Positions 34,654 through 43,255 of a DNA stretch of 64,000 bases are shown in pieces; position 1 is the stretch's first letter; each line of letters begins with the position of its first letter. The stretch spans positions 1,550,001 to 1,614,000 of the forward strand of contig NZ_CP009287.1 in assembly GCF_000758705.1 (NCBI RefSeq). Direction: 5' to 3'. The position numbers were made by a program, and so were the translations under genes. The stretch comes from Paenibacillus graminis. GTDB lineage: Bacteria > Bacillota > Bacilli > Paenibacillales > Paenibacillaceae. The notes under the pieces were generated by a model, which searched no databases, was not told the origin of the DNA, and saw only the letters and a program-made list of their open reading frames with translations.

Positions 34654-35851
34654 AAAGCAGCCATTCCTGCCCCAGGAGCACACCTCCCTGCTGAGTGAGC
34701 GGATTGCTCCGCGTGTACGGGAAATTGCGCCTTCGGGTATCCGGGCTTTTTTTGACCTTACTGCGGGTAACAACGAGATTATATCGCTTGGAGTGGGGGA
34801 GCCCGATTTCACTACACCTGAGCATATCCGGGCCGCCTGCATCCGTGCCCTGGAACGGGGAGAGACGATGTATACCCCGAATGCCGGACTGCCGGAGCTG
34901 CGGGCGGAGATTGCCCGTTATCTGCAGGAGAGCTTTGGACTGGAGTATCATTCACAGGACGAGGTGATAGTAACGGTCGGCAGCAGTGAAGCCCTGGATC
35001 TGGCGCTGCGTGCCTTCACCGCTCCGGGGGATGAGGTTATTATTCCTTCTCCCGGCTATATTGCTTATTCGCCCATTGCCTATTTGAACGGAGGAACACT
35101 GGTAGAGGTGGAGGCGGCTGCAGAACAGGGTTTCAAGCTTACTGCCGAGGCATTGGAAAAGGCTATTACCCCGCGCTCCAAGCTGCTGATGGTGAACTTT
35201 CCGAATAATCCCACAGGGGCGGTCATGACTTACGAGGACTGGGAGCCCATTGCAGAAATTGTGAAGGCCCATAATCTGATCGTCCTGTCGGATGAAATCT
35301 ATGCTGAGCTGACCTACGATAGCAGACATGTCAGCATCGCCTCGCTTCCCGGCATGAAGGAGCGGACGATTGTGATCAGCGGCTTCTCCAAAGCCTTTGC
35401 CATGACCGGCTGGCGGGTCGGCTATGCCTGCGGGAACCGCGAGCTGCTGGCTGCGATGCTCAAGATCCATCAATATACTGCAATGTGCGCACCGGTGCTG
35501 GGCCAGATTGCCGCGGTGGAATCGCTGCGCCATGGATTGCGGGATAAAGACTATATGAAGGAATGCTTCAGGCAGCGCCGTTCGCTGTTCGTTGAAGGGC
35601 TCAGATCCATCGGGCTGCATTGCCATGAACCGCAGGGGGCATTTTATGCCTTTCCTTCCATCAGGCATACCGGAAGGAAGTCCGAGGATTTTGCACTTCA
35701 GCTGCTGCGGGAAGCAGGAGTTGCAGTTGTGCCGGGCCATGTGTTCGGAAAGGGCGGTGAAGGCCATCTCCGCTGCTCCTATGCCGCTTCCCCCGCGAAG
35801 CTGGCCGAAGCGCTGGAGCGCCTGGAAAGCTTCATGAAGGTAAAAATGTAA
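34646..35851 (+). CDS. PLP-dependent aminotransferase (PatA/AspC-like class I)
   Basis: A 401-residue class I aminotransferase. Signatures are GVGEPDFTTPEHI near the start, YTPNAGLPELR, NFPNNPTGAVM, the lysine in SGFSKAFAMTGWRVGY (Lys249) and a late RCSYAAS. It resembles N-acetyl-diaminopimelate aminotransferase PatA, which would link it to cell-wall precursors like its ddl neighbour. The 8-base overlap with ddl implies coupled translation. The exact substrate is open. Confidence 0.88.
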   Translation: MYKKQPFLPQEHTSLLSERIAPRVREIAPSGIRAFFDLTAGNNEIISLGVGEPDFTTPEHIRAACIRALERGETMYTPNAGLPELRAEIARYLQESFGLEYHSQDEVIVTVGSSEALDLALRAFTAPGDEVIIPSPGYIAYSPIAYLNGGTLVEVEAAAEQGFKLTAEALEKAITPRSKLLMVNFPNNPTGAVMTYEDWEPIAEIVKAHNLIVLSDEIYAELTYDSRHVSIASLPGMKERTIVISGFSKAFAMTGWRVGYACGNRELLAAMLKIHQYTAMCAPVLGQIAAVESLRHGLRDKDYMKECFRQRRSLFVEGLRSIGLHCHEPQGAFYAFPSIRHTGRKSEDFALQLLREAGVAVVPGHVFGKGGEGHLRCSYAASPAKLAEALERLESFMKVKM

Positions 35852-35926
35852 TTGTAAGATCAATCTCTATCCCCTATAATCCTTAAGGAAGAAATAGGGA
35901 GATTTGACGGAATAGCTGGCGCAGCC

Positions 35927-35970
35927 GCAGCAGAGTGCCCTCTTCTTCAGAGAAGAGGGCACTCTGCTGC
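35927..35970. terminator. Perfect 20-base-pair hairpin downstream of the aminotransferase
   Basis: A 44-base palindrome with a TCAG tetraloop and a fully matched 20-base-pair stem (outer GCAGCAGAG with CTCTGCTGC). It ends in GTTAG rather than a T tract, so it may end or protect the upstream transcript, or block read-through into cobT, 60 bases further on. Confidence 0.7.
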
Positions 35971-36029
35971 GTTAGTTGTATTAATGGGTTGGAACTCTAA
36001 TTTCAATGCAAAAAACACAGGAGGCTATT

Positions 36030-37094
36030 ATGATGATCTCAGCAATTGAAGAAGTAACGGGGCCGATTGCTCCGCCGGATGAACAAGCGGCACTGCGGGC
36101 GGTGCTCCGTCTGAACAGTTTGACCAAACCCCCGGGAAGCCTCGGACAGCTGGAAGCGCTGGCCGTCCGCCTGGCGGGCATCTCGAAGACGGAGCAGCCC
36201 AGCTATGGGACACGTACTGTTGTGGTAATGGCTGCCGACCATGGTGTGTGCTGTGAGGGAGTCAGCGCTTTTCCGCAGGAGGTTACGGTGCAGATGGCTT
36301 ATAATTTCCTCAGCGGAGGGGCGGCGGTCAATGTGCTGGCCCGGCAGGCCGGGGCAAGCGTGCAGTTCGTCGATATCGGCATCGATGCAGAGCTGGAGCA
36401 CCCGGAGCTGATCAACCGCAAAGTACGGCTGGGAACGGGCAACATGGCTGCAGGACCGGCCATGAGCCGGGAGGAGGCTCTTGAGGCAGTACTTGTGGGT
36501 GTAAGAGTGGCCCAGGAAGCGGTAAAAAGCGGAACGGAGATTTTGATCACTGGTGAAATGGGCATCGGCAATACAACAGCCAGCGCTGCCATTCTGTGCG
36601 CTCTGGAAGGCCTCTCGCCGGAGGTGGCGGTGGGACGCGGAACAGGGATCAACGACGAACGGCTGCTGTACAAAATTGAAGTCGTGGAGCGCGCGCTGCG
36701 GGTGAACGCCCCGAACCCGGCTGACCCGATTGACGTGCTCTCCAAAGTGGGCGGACTTGAAATCGCCGGGCTGGCCGGGCTTATTCTTGGAGCCGCTGCC
36801 GCCCGCATTCCCGTCATTCTTGACGGATTCATCTCCGGCGCAGCCGCATTGGCCGCAAAAGCCATTGCTCCCGAGTCCACAGCGTATATGATCGCTTCCC
36901 ATGTGTCGAACGAGCAGGGCCACAAGCTGATGCTGGAGTGCCTGGGACTGGAGGCGCTGCTTGATCTGGGGCTGCGGCTGGGTGAAGGAACGGGAGGCGT
37001 GCTCTCTCTCCACCTGATTGACGCGGTCAACCGCATCATGACCGAGATGGCTACCTTTGAAAGCGCCGGAGTTTCAGGAGCTGAGGGGAAATGA
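36030..37094 (+). CDS. cobT: Nicotinate-nucleotide--dimethylbenzimidazole phosphoribosyltransferase
   Basis: A 354-residue enzyme that activates the lower base 5,6-dimethylbenzimidazole by forming alpha-ribazole phosphate. It has LTKPPGSLGQLEALA, the ADHGVCCEGVSAFPQEVT segment, GEMGIGNTTASAAI and the late DGFISGAAALAAK; the active-site glutamate region is near the C-terminus (GLRLGEGTGG). ATG 36030 follows AGGAGG by 7 bases; an in-frame ATG at 36006 lacks a site. It heads the cobT-cobU-cobS group and overlaps cobU by 4 bases. Confidence 0.96.
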   Translation: MMISAIEEVTGPIAPPDEQAALRAVLRLNSLTKPPGSLGQLEALAVRLAGISKTEQPSYGTRTVVVMAADHGVCCEGVSAFPQEVTVQMAYNFLSGGAAVNVLARQAGASVQFVDIGIDAELEHPELINRKVRLGTGNMAAGPAMSREEALEAVLVGVRVAQEAVKSGTEILITGEMGIGNTTASAAILCALEGLSPEVAVGRGTGINDERLLYKIEVVERALRVNAPNPADPIDVLSKVGGLEIAGLAGLILGAAAARIPVILDGFISGAAALAAKAIAPESTAYMIASHVSNEQGHKLMLECLGLEALLDLGLRLGEGTGGVLSLHLIDAVNRIMTEMATFESAGVSGAEGK

Positions 37095-37639
37095 GCATTC
37101 TTGTAACCGGCGGGGCGCGCAGCGGAAAGAGCGGTTTTGCCGAGCGGCTGGTGTTCTCCCTGGCGGATGAGGCCGTATATGTGGCTACCGGACAAGCCTT
37201 TGATGAAGAAATGAAGGCACGGATTGCCCTGCACCGCAAGCTTCGTGAAGAGAGCGGGGGGGCATGGGAGATGCTGGAGGAGCCGCTTGAGCTGCCTGCG
37301 CTCCTGGACCGACTCTCCGGGGGCAAGGCGGTGCTTGTGGATTGCCTGACGCTGTGGCTCTCCAATGTCCTGCTGGCCGTTGAGGATCAGGAAGACAGAC
37401 AAGAACGGGTGGAACGGGAAGTTTCCCGGCTGGAGCAGAGTGTATCCTCCTTTCGCGGCACGCTGGTGCTGGTGACGAACGAGGTAGGTGACGGCATTGT
37501 GCCTGAATACGCACTTGGCCGGCTGTACCGGGATTTGGCCGGACGGATGAATGCGCTGCTGGCCCGGCGGTGCGGGCAGGTTTTTCTGGTTACTGCCGGT
37601 ATTCCCATTGAGCTGAAGAGCAGGGAGTATCGGTTATGA
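37091..37639 (+). CDS. cobU: Adenosylcobinamide kinase / adenosylcobinamide-phosphate guanylyltransferase
   Basis: A 182-residue bifunctional enzyme. The P-loop GGARSGKSGFAE starts at residue 7. VYVATGQAFDEEM, then DCLTLWLSNVLL and VTNEVGDGIVPEYALGRLYRD are family hallmarks. It phosphorylates adenosylcobinamide and converts it to the GDP form. ATGA overlaps on both sides link it to cobT and cobS. Confidence 0.95.
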   Translation: MSILVTGGARSGKSGFAERLVFSLADEAVYVATGQAFDEEMKARIALHRKLREESGGAWEMLEEPLELPALLDRLSGGKAVLVDCLTLWLSNVLLAVEDQEDRQERVEREVSRLEQSVSSFRGTLVLVTNEVGDGIVPEYALGRLYRDLAGRMNALLARRCGQVFLVTAGIPIELKSREYRL

Positions 37640-38442
37640 GCGCGCGGGGAGATGCTGCAGCCGCTTTTCAATTTCTTTCGCGCTTCCCGGTTAAGGGGGG
37701 AGGGGATTTCTCCCGCGAACTACTGCAGCGCAGCGTGGTGTATTATCCTGTGGTTGGCGCAGCCATCGGGTTAAGCGCGGCATTGGGCGCAGGCGTTGCG
37801 GCCTGGCTGCTGCCTGCCTGGCCTGCCGCCGTCATCACCCTGATCCTGTGGGTGTGGCTTACGGGCGGCTTGCATCTGGACGGCTGGATGGACACCGCGG
37901 ATGGGCTGCTCAGCTACCGCACGCGGGAGCGGATGCTGGAGATTATGAAGGACAGCCGCGTTGGCGCAATGGGGGTGCTGGCCTGCATGCTGCTCCTGCT
38001 GCTGAAGGCCTCGCTGCTGGCAGCCTTCCTTGAAGGCGGCACCTGGACGGAGCTGCCGCTGCTTCTGCTGCCGCCGGTCTGGAGCCGCTGGTACATGGTG
38101 CGGGTCATGGTCCGCTACCCGTTCGCCCGCGGCGATGACGGGCTGGCCGCCAGCTTCAAAGGGCTGCCTGCCCGGCAGGAGAGGCGCGCGCTGCTGCTGG
38201 CGGCGCTGCTCTCGCTGGCTGCCGCTGCCGCGCCGCTGGCGCTGGGCGCAGGCAACGCCTGGCCGCAGCTGCTGGCAGCGGCCATTCTGGCCCCGGCCCT
38301 GGCGGCGGCCTGCGGCACGCTCGCTGCGCGGCGGGTCCGCAGCCGGCTCGGCGGGCTCACCGGCGACGTGTACGGCGCGCTGAACGAACTGCTGGAGGCG
38401 CTGCTGCTCCTCCTGCTGGTGCTGCTGCAGCATAACCTGTAG
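37636..38442 (+). CDS. cobS: Adenosylcobinamide-GDP ribazoletransferase
   Basis: A 268-residue membrane enzyme that joins adenosylcobinamide-GDP to alpha-ribazole (phosphate). It has FQFLSRFPVKG at the start, WLTGGLHLDGWMDTADGLLSY, the DSRVGAMGV motif and several hydrophobic helices. The C-terminal half is very rich in Ala and Leu. It overlaps cobU by 4 bases. Confidence 0.94.
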   Translation: MSARGDAAAAFQFLSRFPVKGGGDFSRELLQRSVVYYPVVGAAIGLSAALGAGVAAWLLPAWPAAVITLILWVWLTGGLHLDGWMDTADGLLSYRTRERMLEIMKDSRVGAMGVLACMLLLLLKASLLAAFLEGGTWTELPLLLLPPVWSRWYMVRVMVRYPFARGDDGLAASFKGLPARQERRALLLAALLSLAAAAAPLALGAGNAWPQLLAAAILAPALAAACGTLAARRVRSRLGGLTGDVYGALNELLEALLLLLLVLLQHNL

Positions 38443-38546
38443 CGCGCGCCAAACCACGGGATAAGCCATGACGGTGACCGGCTTACCCCGCATAACAACT
38501 GCTTCGTCTGGACGCCGGCAGCAGAAATATAGCAAGGAGGCTTGGC

Positions 38547-40160
38547 ATGCAAGAACAGGCAGCTACACCAGAAAAGAGGCCACAGCCTGCGGCTGTGCTG
38601 ATGATTCAGGGAACGGCATCGGATGTCGGGAAGAGTCTGGTGACCGCAGCCATCGGGCGGATTATGACCCGGGACGGATACCGCACGGCGCCGTTTAAGT
38701 CGCAGAACATGGCGCTGAATTCCTATGTTACCGAGGACGGCAAGGAAATTGGCCGCGCCCAGGGTATGCAGGCCGAAGCGTTCGGCATTACCGCCAACAC
38801 GGACATGAATCCGATTCTGCTTAAGCCCTCAGGCGAGATGAGTGCCCAGATTGTGGTGCACGGCGTGCCGCATACAGCGCTGAGTGCACGCGAATACCGG
38901 GAGAAGTTTCTGCCCGAAGCTAAAAGTACGGTGATGGATGCGCTTGGGCGGCTGCGGACGGCCTATGATATCGTGCTGATGGAAGGCGCAGGCAGTCCAG
39001 CGGAGATCAACCTTAAGGCCAGGGATATTGTTAATATGAACCTCGCAGGCTGGGCGGATGCTCCGGTGCTGCTGGTTGCCGATATCGACAGGGGAGGTGT
39101 GTTTGCTTTTCTGGTCGGCACGCTGGAGCTGTTGGAGCCGCATGAACGGGCCCGGGTCAAAGGCTTCATCATCAATAAATTCCGCGGCGACCTGTCGCTG
39201 CTGCAGCCAGGACTGGATTGGCTGCAGCAGCGGACAGGCATCCCGGTTCTCGGTGTGCTGCCTTTTCTTCCGCGCCTGCGGATTGAAGCCGAGGATTCCG
39301 TGGTTCTGGAAGGAACCTCGGGCCGGCTGGGTGCGAAGCAGGGGAAAGAGCTGGACATTGCTGTCATCCGCTATCCGAGAATTTCCAACTTCACCGATTT
39401 TGATCCGCTGGAAGATGAACCGGATACAGCTGTGCGTTATGTAAGCACCGCTATAGAACTGGGGACACCGGATGTTATCATCCTGCCGGGCACAAAAAAC
39501 ACAGCCGCCGACCTGGATTATCTGCGGGAGCAGGGCTTCCCGGAGGCTATCGCAGCCGCGTTGAACCAGGGAACCCGGCAGCTTGCAGGAATCTGCGGAG
39601 GATACCAGATGCTGGGCTTGAAGCTTCTTGATCCGCATGCTGTAGAAAGTGCAGAACCCGGCGAAAGGGAGGGACTTGGGCTTTTGCCGCTGTCGACCTC
39701 TTTTCTGCAGCAGAAGACCACCGTCCGTGCCAGCGGCATGCTGGCACAGGATCATCCGCTGCCGCTCTACGGCGGGGAAGCGGCTTCCGCTCCGGCGGCA
39801 GAGCTGCCCGTCGCGGGATATGAAATCCATATGGGCATAACCACCAACCATGATCCTGCATCGGTTAGAAGCCTCTTCCAGCTAAAAGGACCGGATGGGA
39901 GTATGCAGCAGGAAGGCTGGGGAACGCCGGAAGGACGGGTCTGGGGAACCTATCTGCATGGATTGTTCCATAACGATGCTTTGCGCAGAGCCTGGCTTGA
40001 CGGCCTGAGGCAATCAAAAGGGCTTGCGCCGCTGGGGCAGACCTTCTCGGCAGCGGCGCTGCGCGAGCAGGAGTTTGACCGGCTGGCGGATACCGTGCGT
40101 GCGAGCCTTGACATGGCTGCCATCTATAAGATTATGGGTGTATCTCAGCAAGGGAGGTAA
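38547..40160 (+). CDS. cobQ: Cobyric acid synthase
   Basis: A 537-residue glutamine-dependent amidase that amidates four side chains of adenosylcobyrinic a,c-diamide. The N-terminal P-loop-like domain has IQGTASDVGKSLVTAAI and PFKSQNMALNSYVT. The C-terminal class I glutamine amidotransferase domain has the nucleophile in AGICGGYQMLG and the histidine in GTYLHGLFHND. It is about 100 bases downstream of cobS with AAGGAGG. Its presence shows that at least partly amidated corrinoids can be processed. Confidence 0.95.
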   Translation: MQEQAATPEKRPQPAAVLMIQGTASDVGKSLVTAAIGRIMTRDGYRTAPFKSQNMALNSYVTEDGKEIGRAQGMQAEAFGITANTDMNPILLKPSGEMSAQIVVHGVPHTALSAREYREKFLPEAKSTVMDALGRLRTAYDIVLMEGAGSPAEINLKARDIVNMNLAGWADAPVLLVADIDRGGVFAFLVGTLELLEPHERARVKGFIINKFRGDLSLLQPGLDWLQQRTGIPVLGVLPFLPRLRIEAEDSVVLEGTSGRLGAKQGKELDIAVIRYPRISNFTDFDPLEDEPDTAVRYVSTAIELGTPDVIILPGTKNTAADLDYLREQGFPEAIAAALNQGTRQLAGICGGYQMLGLKLLDPHAVESAEPGEREGLGLLPLSTSFLQQKTTVRASGMLAQDHPLPLYGGEAASAPAAELPVAGYEIHMGITTNHDPASVRSLFQLKGPDGSMQQEGWGTPEGRVWGTYLHGLFHNDALRRAWLDGLRQSKGLAPLGQTFSAAALREQEFDRLADTVRASLDMAAIYKIMGVSQQGR

Positions 40161-40162
40161 CC

Positions 40163-40489
40163 ATGGTCATTGCGGTTCTGCTCTTTATCGTTGCAGGTTT
40201 GGCCGAGATTGGCGGCGGCTACCTGATCTGGCTGTGGCTGCGGGAATCACGGCCGCTCTGGTATGGACTGGTTGGAGCGCTGGTTCTCGTGGCGTACGGC
40301 ATCATCCCTACTCTGCAGAAGTTTCCTTCCTTCGGCAGAATCTATGCCGCCTACGGCGGGGTGTTCATCGTGATGGCCGTGCTGTGGGGCTGGCTGGTCG
40401 ATAAAAAAACACCAGATCTCTATGACTGGTTGGGTGCCGGCATATGTGTAATCGGCGTGTCCGTCATTCTGTGGGCACCAAGACATTGA
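40163..40489 (+). CDS. YnfA family membrane protein (UPF0060)
   Basis: A 108-residue protein with four predicted membrane helices and the YnfA signatures GLAEIGGGYLIWLWLRE and RIYAAYGGVFIVMAVLWGW. Its function is unknown; the fold resembles small multidrug transporters. It begins 2 bases after cobQ with GGGAGGTAACC, so it is co-transcribed, although a link to cobalamin is not known. Confidence 0.9.
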   Translation: MVIAVLLFIVAGLAEIGGGYLIWLWLRESRPLWYGLVGALVLVAYGIIPTLQKFPSFGRIYAAYGGVFIVMAVLWGWLVDKKTPDLYDWLGAGICVIGVSVILWAPRH

Positions 40490-40528
40490 GCGGCTGTGGG
40501 GGCACGTTCTGGGATAGGCATGTCTGCA

Positions 40529-40650
40529 GCCATACAGGCATGCAGTTACCCCGCCAGCAGCCATACAGGCATGAGTCCCACGCTAGCAGCCATACAGGTA
40601 TGCAGTCCCACGCTAGCAGCCATACAGGCATGCAAGGTCACCCCGCCAGC
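40529..40650. repeat. Minisatellite: about 30-base unit, four copies
   Basis: CCATACAGG starts copies at 40530, 40561, 40590 and 40620. The intervening sequence is CATGCAGTCCCACGCTAGCAG or a close variant. Confidence 0.9.
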
Positions 40651-40736
40651 AGGGCCGGCAACGGATAAGGCAGCTCCAGGTCCGGATTGGACCTTGGAGC
40701 TGACTGAAGAAGATAGTTCATGGCGAACCGGAGGCT

Positions 40737-40923
40737 AAGTGGAAAAAGTATAACTATTCTCCTGAAATTCATTCAGGAGCGGTGTTTAGTGGGAATTTCT
40801 CCACTTAATTCAAGCATATCCATCGCTAAACAGCTTTTTGGGTAAGAATAGTAATACTTTTTCCACCTATTGAATGTTGCGGAGTCCGAAACGCAGGATT
40901 AGTGGTACTTTTTCCACTCCACT
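40737..40923. repeat. Dispersed intergenic repeat family 1, copy 3
   Basis: AAGTGGAAAAAGTATAACTA opens the copy. Opposed arms TACTTTTTCCAC occur at about 40852-40865 and again at about 40904-40917 after GGATTAGTGG. The 638-base gap 40490-41127 holds this copy, the 30-base minisatellite and a terminator. Confidence 0.7.
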
Positions 40924-41043
40924 CCTCTCGGTTTGCCGGACTAAGGCTGCAGATTGAAGCCGCACGCCACACTTCTGCTCGGATTAGCCTTAATTAGCTG
41001 CATATGATAGAGTTTCTGCTATTTCCTACCTAAATTGAAAAAG

Positions 41044-41082
41044 AAACGGGTGCCGCCCCCATCCAGGGAGCGGCACCCGTTT
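41044..41082. terminator. Terminator of the chemoreceptor gene
   Basis: AAACGGGTGCCGC pairs perfectly with GCGGCACCCGTTT around a 13-base loop. A and T runs flank both sides. Confidence 0.85.
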
Positions 41083-41127
41083 TATGCTTGCTGCTTGCTG
41101 CTGCGGCGGACTCGCGAGTACGCCGGA

Positions 41128-42816
41128 CTATATTTTGAACTGCTGTACGGCTTGCTGCAGCTGTACGGCTTGCTGGTACAAATGCTCTACTGTTTGCGCA
41201 TGGACTTCAAGCTCCTGGCGCTGGCGTTCGGAGTTGGCGGCAAGAGTATCGGCATTCTGCCGGGACTTGGAGGTGATCTGGGCCGTTTCCTCCACAGAAG
41301 CGCTGACCTCCTCGGTGCCTGCTGAAATCTGCTGTGTGGCGGCGGATACGGATTGAATGCTGTGGTTGATGCTCTGAATCAGAATCAGCAAATGGCTAAA
41401 AGCATTTCCGGCTTCGGCCACTTTGCCCACCCCGGAAGCCACCTCGGCGTTCACGTGATTCATTTCTTCCACCGACCGGTTCATATCCTCCTGCAGGCTG
41501 AGCAGGAACTCACGGATCTGCTCATTGGATTCTTTGGATTGTTCGGACAGCTTGCGGACCTCTCCGGCAACCACCGCAAAGCCGCGGCCATGCTCGCCCG
41601 CCCGCGCGGCTTCTATGGAAGCATTCAGCGAGAGCATTTGAATCTGCTTGGTGATTTCCGTAATGCCCTGCACAACTTCACCAATCTGCAGGGAACGCTC
41701 GTTCATGATGCGGAACTGCTCCAGCGATTTCACAGAAGCCTCTGCCACCTGGCGCATCTGCTCGACAGCGCTTTGAGCGATATCGTTTCCGCCTGTCGCC
41801 TCTTCAGAAGCCTCAATAATCTGTTCGGTAACCTCACCGGCTGCCGAAGCAATATGCTGAATGCCGATATTAATCTCGTCCATGGCCCGGGAATTATCCT
41901 GTGCGCTGCTTGCAATAGCAGTACTGCCTTTGCCGATCTCCACAACGGACAGGGAGGATTGCTCAGCCATTCCGTTCAGAATATCGGTGCGGTTCTTCAG
42001 ATCATTGGAATCCGCGACCACGACGCTGGAGGTATCCAGCACCTGTCCGATCATCTCCTTCAGCTGCTGGCTCATGGTCCGGAAGCTTTCGGCGAGCTGG
42101 CCGACCTCGTCACTGCCCTTAATCTCCAGCTGCTGGGTGAAATCGCCGCCTGCCAGCTTGTTGCTGTAGGCCGCAAGCTGTGTGATCGGGCGGGTAATTC
42201 TGCGGGTCATAAGCAATGCAGAGCCCACACCAACGATCAGTACAGCCAAAGTGATTCCGGCGCTGGTCCAAAGGATACTGCTCATTTTATCTTTGACAAA
42301 AGCGACATCCGAACTTGCTCCGATGACCATTGTAGTGCCGGGAACACCGACGTACGCGGTCTTATGTATACCATGACTGTCACTATAGATTTCACTGAGT
42401 CCGGCCTTTCCTTTGGCGGCCTGTTCCATGGCCGGCTGTACCTCGATGCTCTCATCCGGCTTCAGCTTGGCTCCGTGATCTGCGGTCAGCACGGTAGCTT
42501 TGCCTTCCTTCAAATCGATGAGAAAGATGGATTCGAGATCATGCTGCTTTCGTTTATCCTGGAAATAAAATTCGATCGTTGTCCTCGATTGCTCGTTTTT
42601 GTTCAGAGTCTGCTGGGCATGTGCCGCATTCATATTTTTATAAATGTCCTGGGCGGCGGCTGTCAGAATCTTGTTGATCTGCGGCATGACATAGCTGTTA
42701 ATGGTATTGATGGATATGAAATAAAAGCTGGTACTTAGCAGAACAGACGAGAGCAGCAGAACGACGAACAGCAAACGCGTGAATTTCCGGCTGATGGATT
42801 TCTTGACTTGAAACAT
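41128..42816 (-). CDS. Methyl-accepting chemotaxis protein
   Basis: A 562-residue transmembrane chemoreceptor. It has a first membrane helix (about 14-35), an extracellular sensor of about 150 residues with a single-Cache-like look, a second helix (about 187-208) and a HAMP domain (RRITRPITQLAAYSNKL, then GDFTQQLEI). The signalling domain has the hairpin tip QMLSLNASIEAARAGEHGRGF. No CheR-tether pentapeptide is at the C-terminus. The ligand is unknown. It is monocistronic with its own terminator. Confidence 0.95.
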   Translation of the reverse strand: MFQVKKSISRKFTRLLFVVLLLSSVLLSTSFYFISINTINSYVMPQINKILTAAAQDIYKNMNAAHAQQTLNKNEQSRTTIEFYFQDKRKQHDLESIFLIDLKEGKATVLTADHGAKLKPDESIEVQPAMEQAAKGKAGLSEIYSDSHGIHKTAYVGVPGTTMVIGASSDVAFVKDKMSSILWTSAGITLAVLIVGVGSALLMTRRITRPITQLAAYSNKLAGGDFTQQLEIKGSDEVGQLAESFRTMSQQLKEMIGQVLDTSSVVVADSNDLKNRTDILNGMAEQSSLSVVEIGKGSTAIASSAQDNSRAMDEINIGIQHIASAAGEVTEQIIEASEEATGGNDIAQSAVEQMRQVAEASVKSLEQFRIMNERSLQIGEVVQGITEITKQIQMLSLNASIEAARAGEHGRGFAVVAGEVRKLSEQSKESNEQIREFLLSLQEDMNRSVEEMNHVNAEVASGVGKVAEAGNAFSHLLILIQSINHSIQSVSAATQQISAGTEEVSASVEETAQITSKSRQNADTLAANSERQRQELEVHAQTVEHLYQQAVQLQQAVQQFKI

Positions 42817-43202
42817 TTCTTTCTCTCCTTTTCCTTCAAATGAATCCTTCTATCCCATGCCAATGCTTTGTGGGCCGGCAAGCAGCAATATATTCCATAG
42901 GTATAGGTCATATATGAAGCTATTATTTTCGGGAATGTGATTGATAACTATTCTATAGAATTAACCCCCGGTTGAATAGTGAAAATTTGCTTAATCCTGA
43001 AGAATTTTCAGAAAATATATGAATAAATGACGAATCCTTTGTTTGTTTAGCGAAAAAAGATGAATAATACGGCTTTTCATGAAAATTTAAAATTTCATAG
43101 CATGTTAGCTTTGATTGTGGTAAAGTAATCTTTTGTTCATATAGAACAGTTATTCGTTCTTTGAAGGACGCTTTAATCGTTTTTGCTTGTCAAAAGCTGA
43201 AC
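42817..43202. other. AT-rich intergenic region between divergent genes
   Basis: It contains the promoters for the chemoreceptor (leftward) and the queuosine-precursor transporter (rightward). TTGATT near 43112 could be the -35 element of the latter. No gene or repeat was seen. Confidence 0.4.
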
Positions 43203-43243
43203 GCCGCGGTTCGTAACCATCCCGCGTAACCAAAACTAGGAGG
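43203..43243 (+). ncRNA. preQ1-I riboswitch
   Basis: The sequence matches the class I preQ1 aptamer: stem CGCGG paired with CCGCG, loop GGTTCGTAACCATCCC, then an A-rich tail AACCAAAACTAGG ending in the ribosome-binding site AGGAGG. Ligand binding would fold the tail into a pseudoknot and hide the ribosome-binding site, reducing translation. It lies directly before a queuosine-precursor transporter gene, the expected target. Confidence 0.9.
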
Positions 43244-43255
43244 AGTTACAGATTC

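Noticed and set aside
27180..36030. Cobalamin riboswitch before the cobalamin genes
   Set aside because: I looked upstream of cobD, cbiZ and cobT for the B12-box and conserved core and found neither; the spaces are short or filled with repeats.
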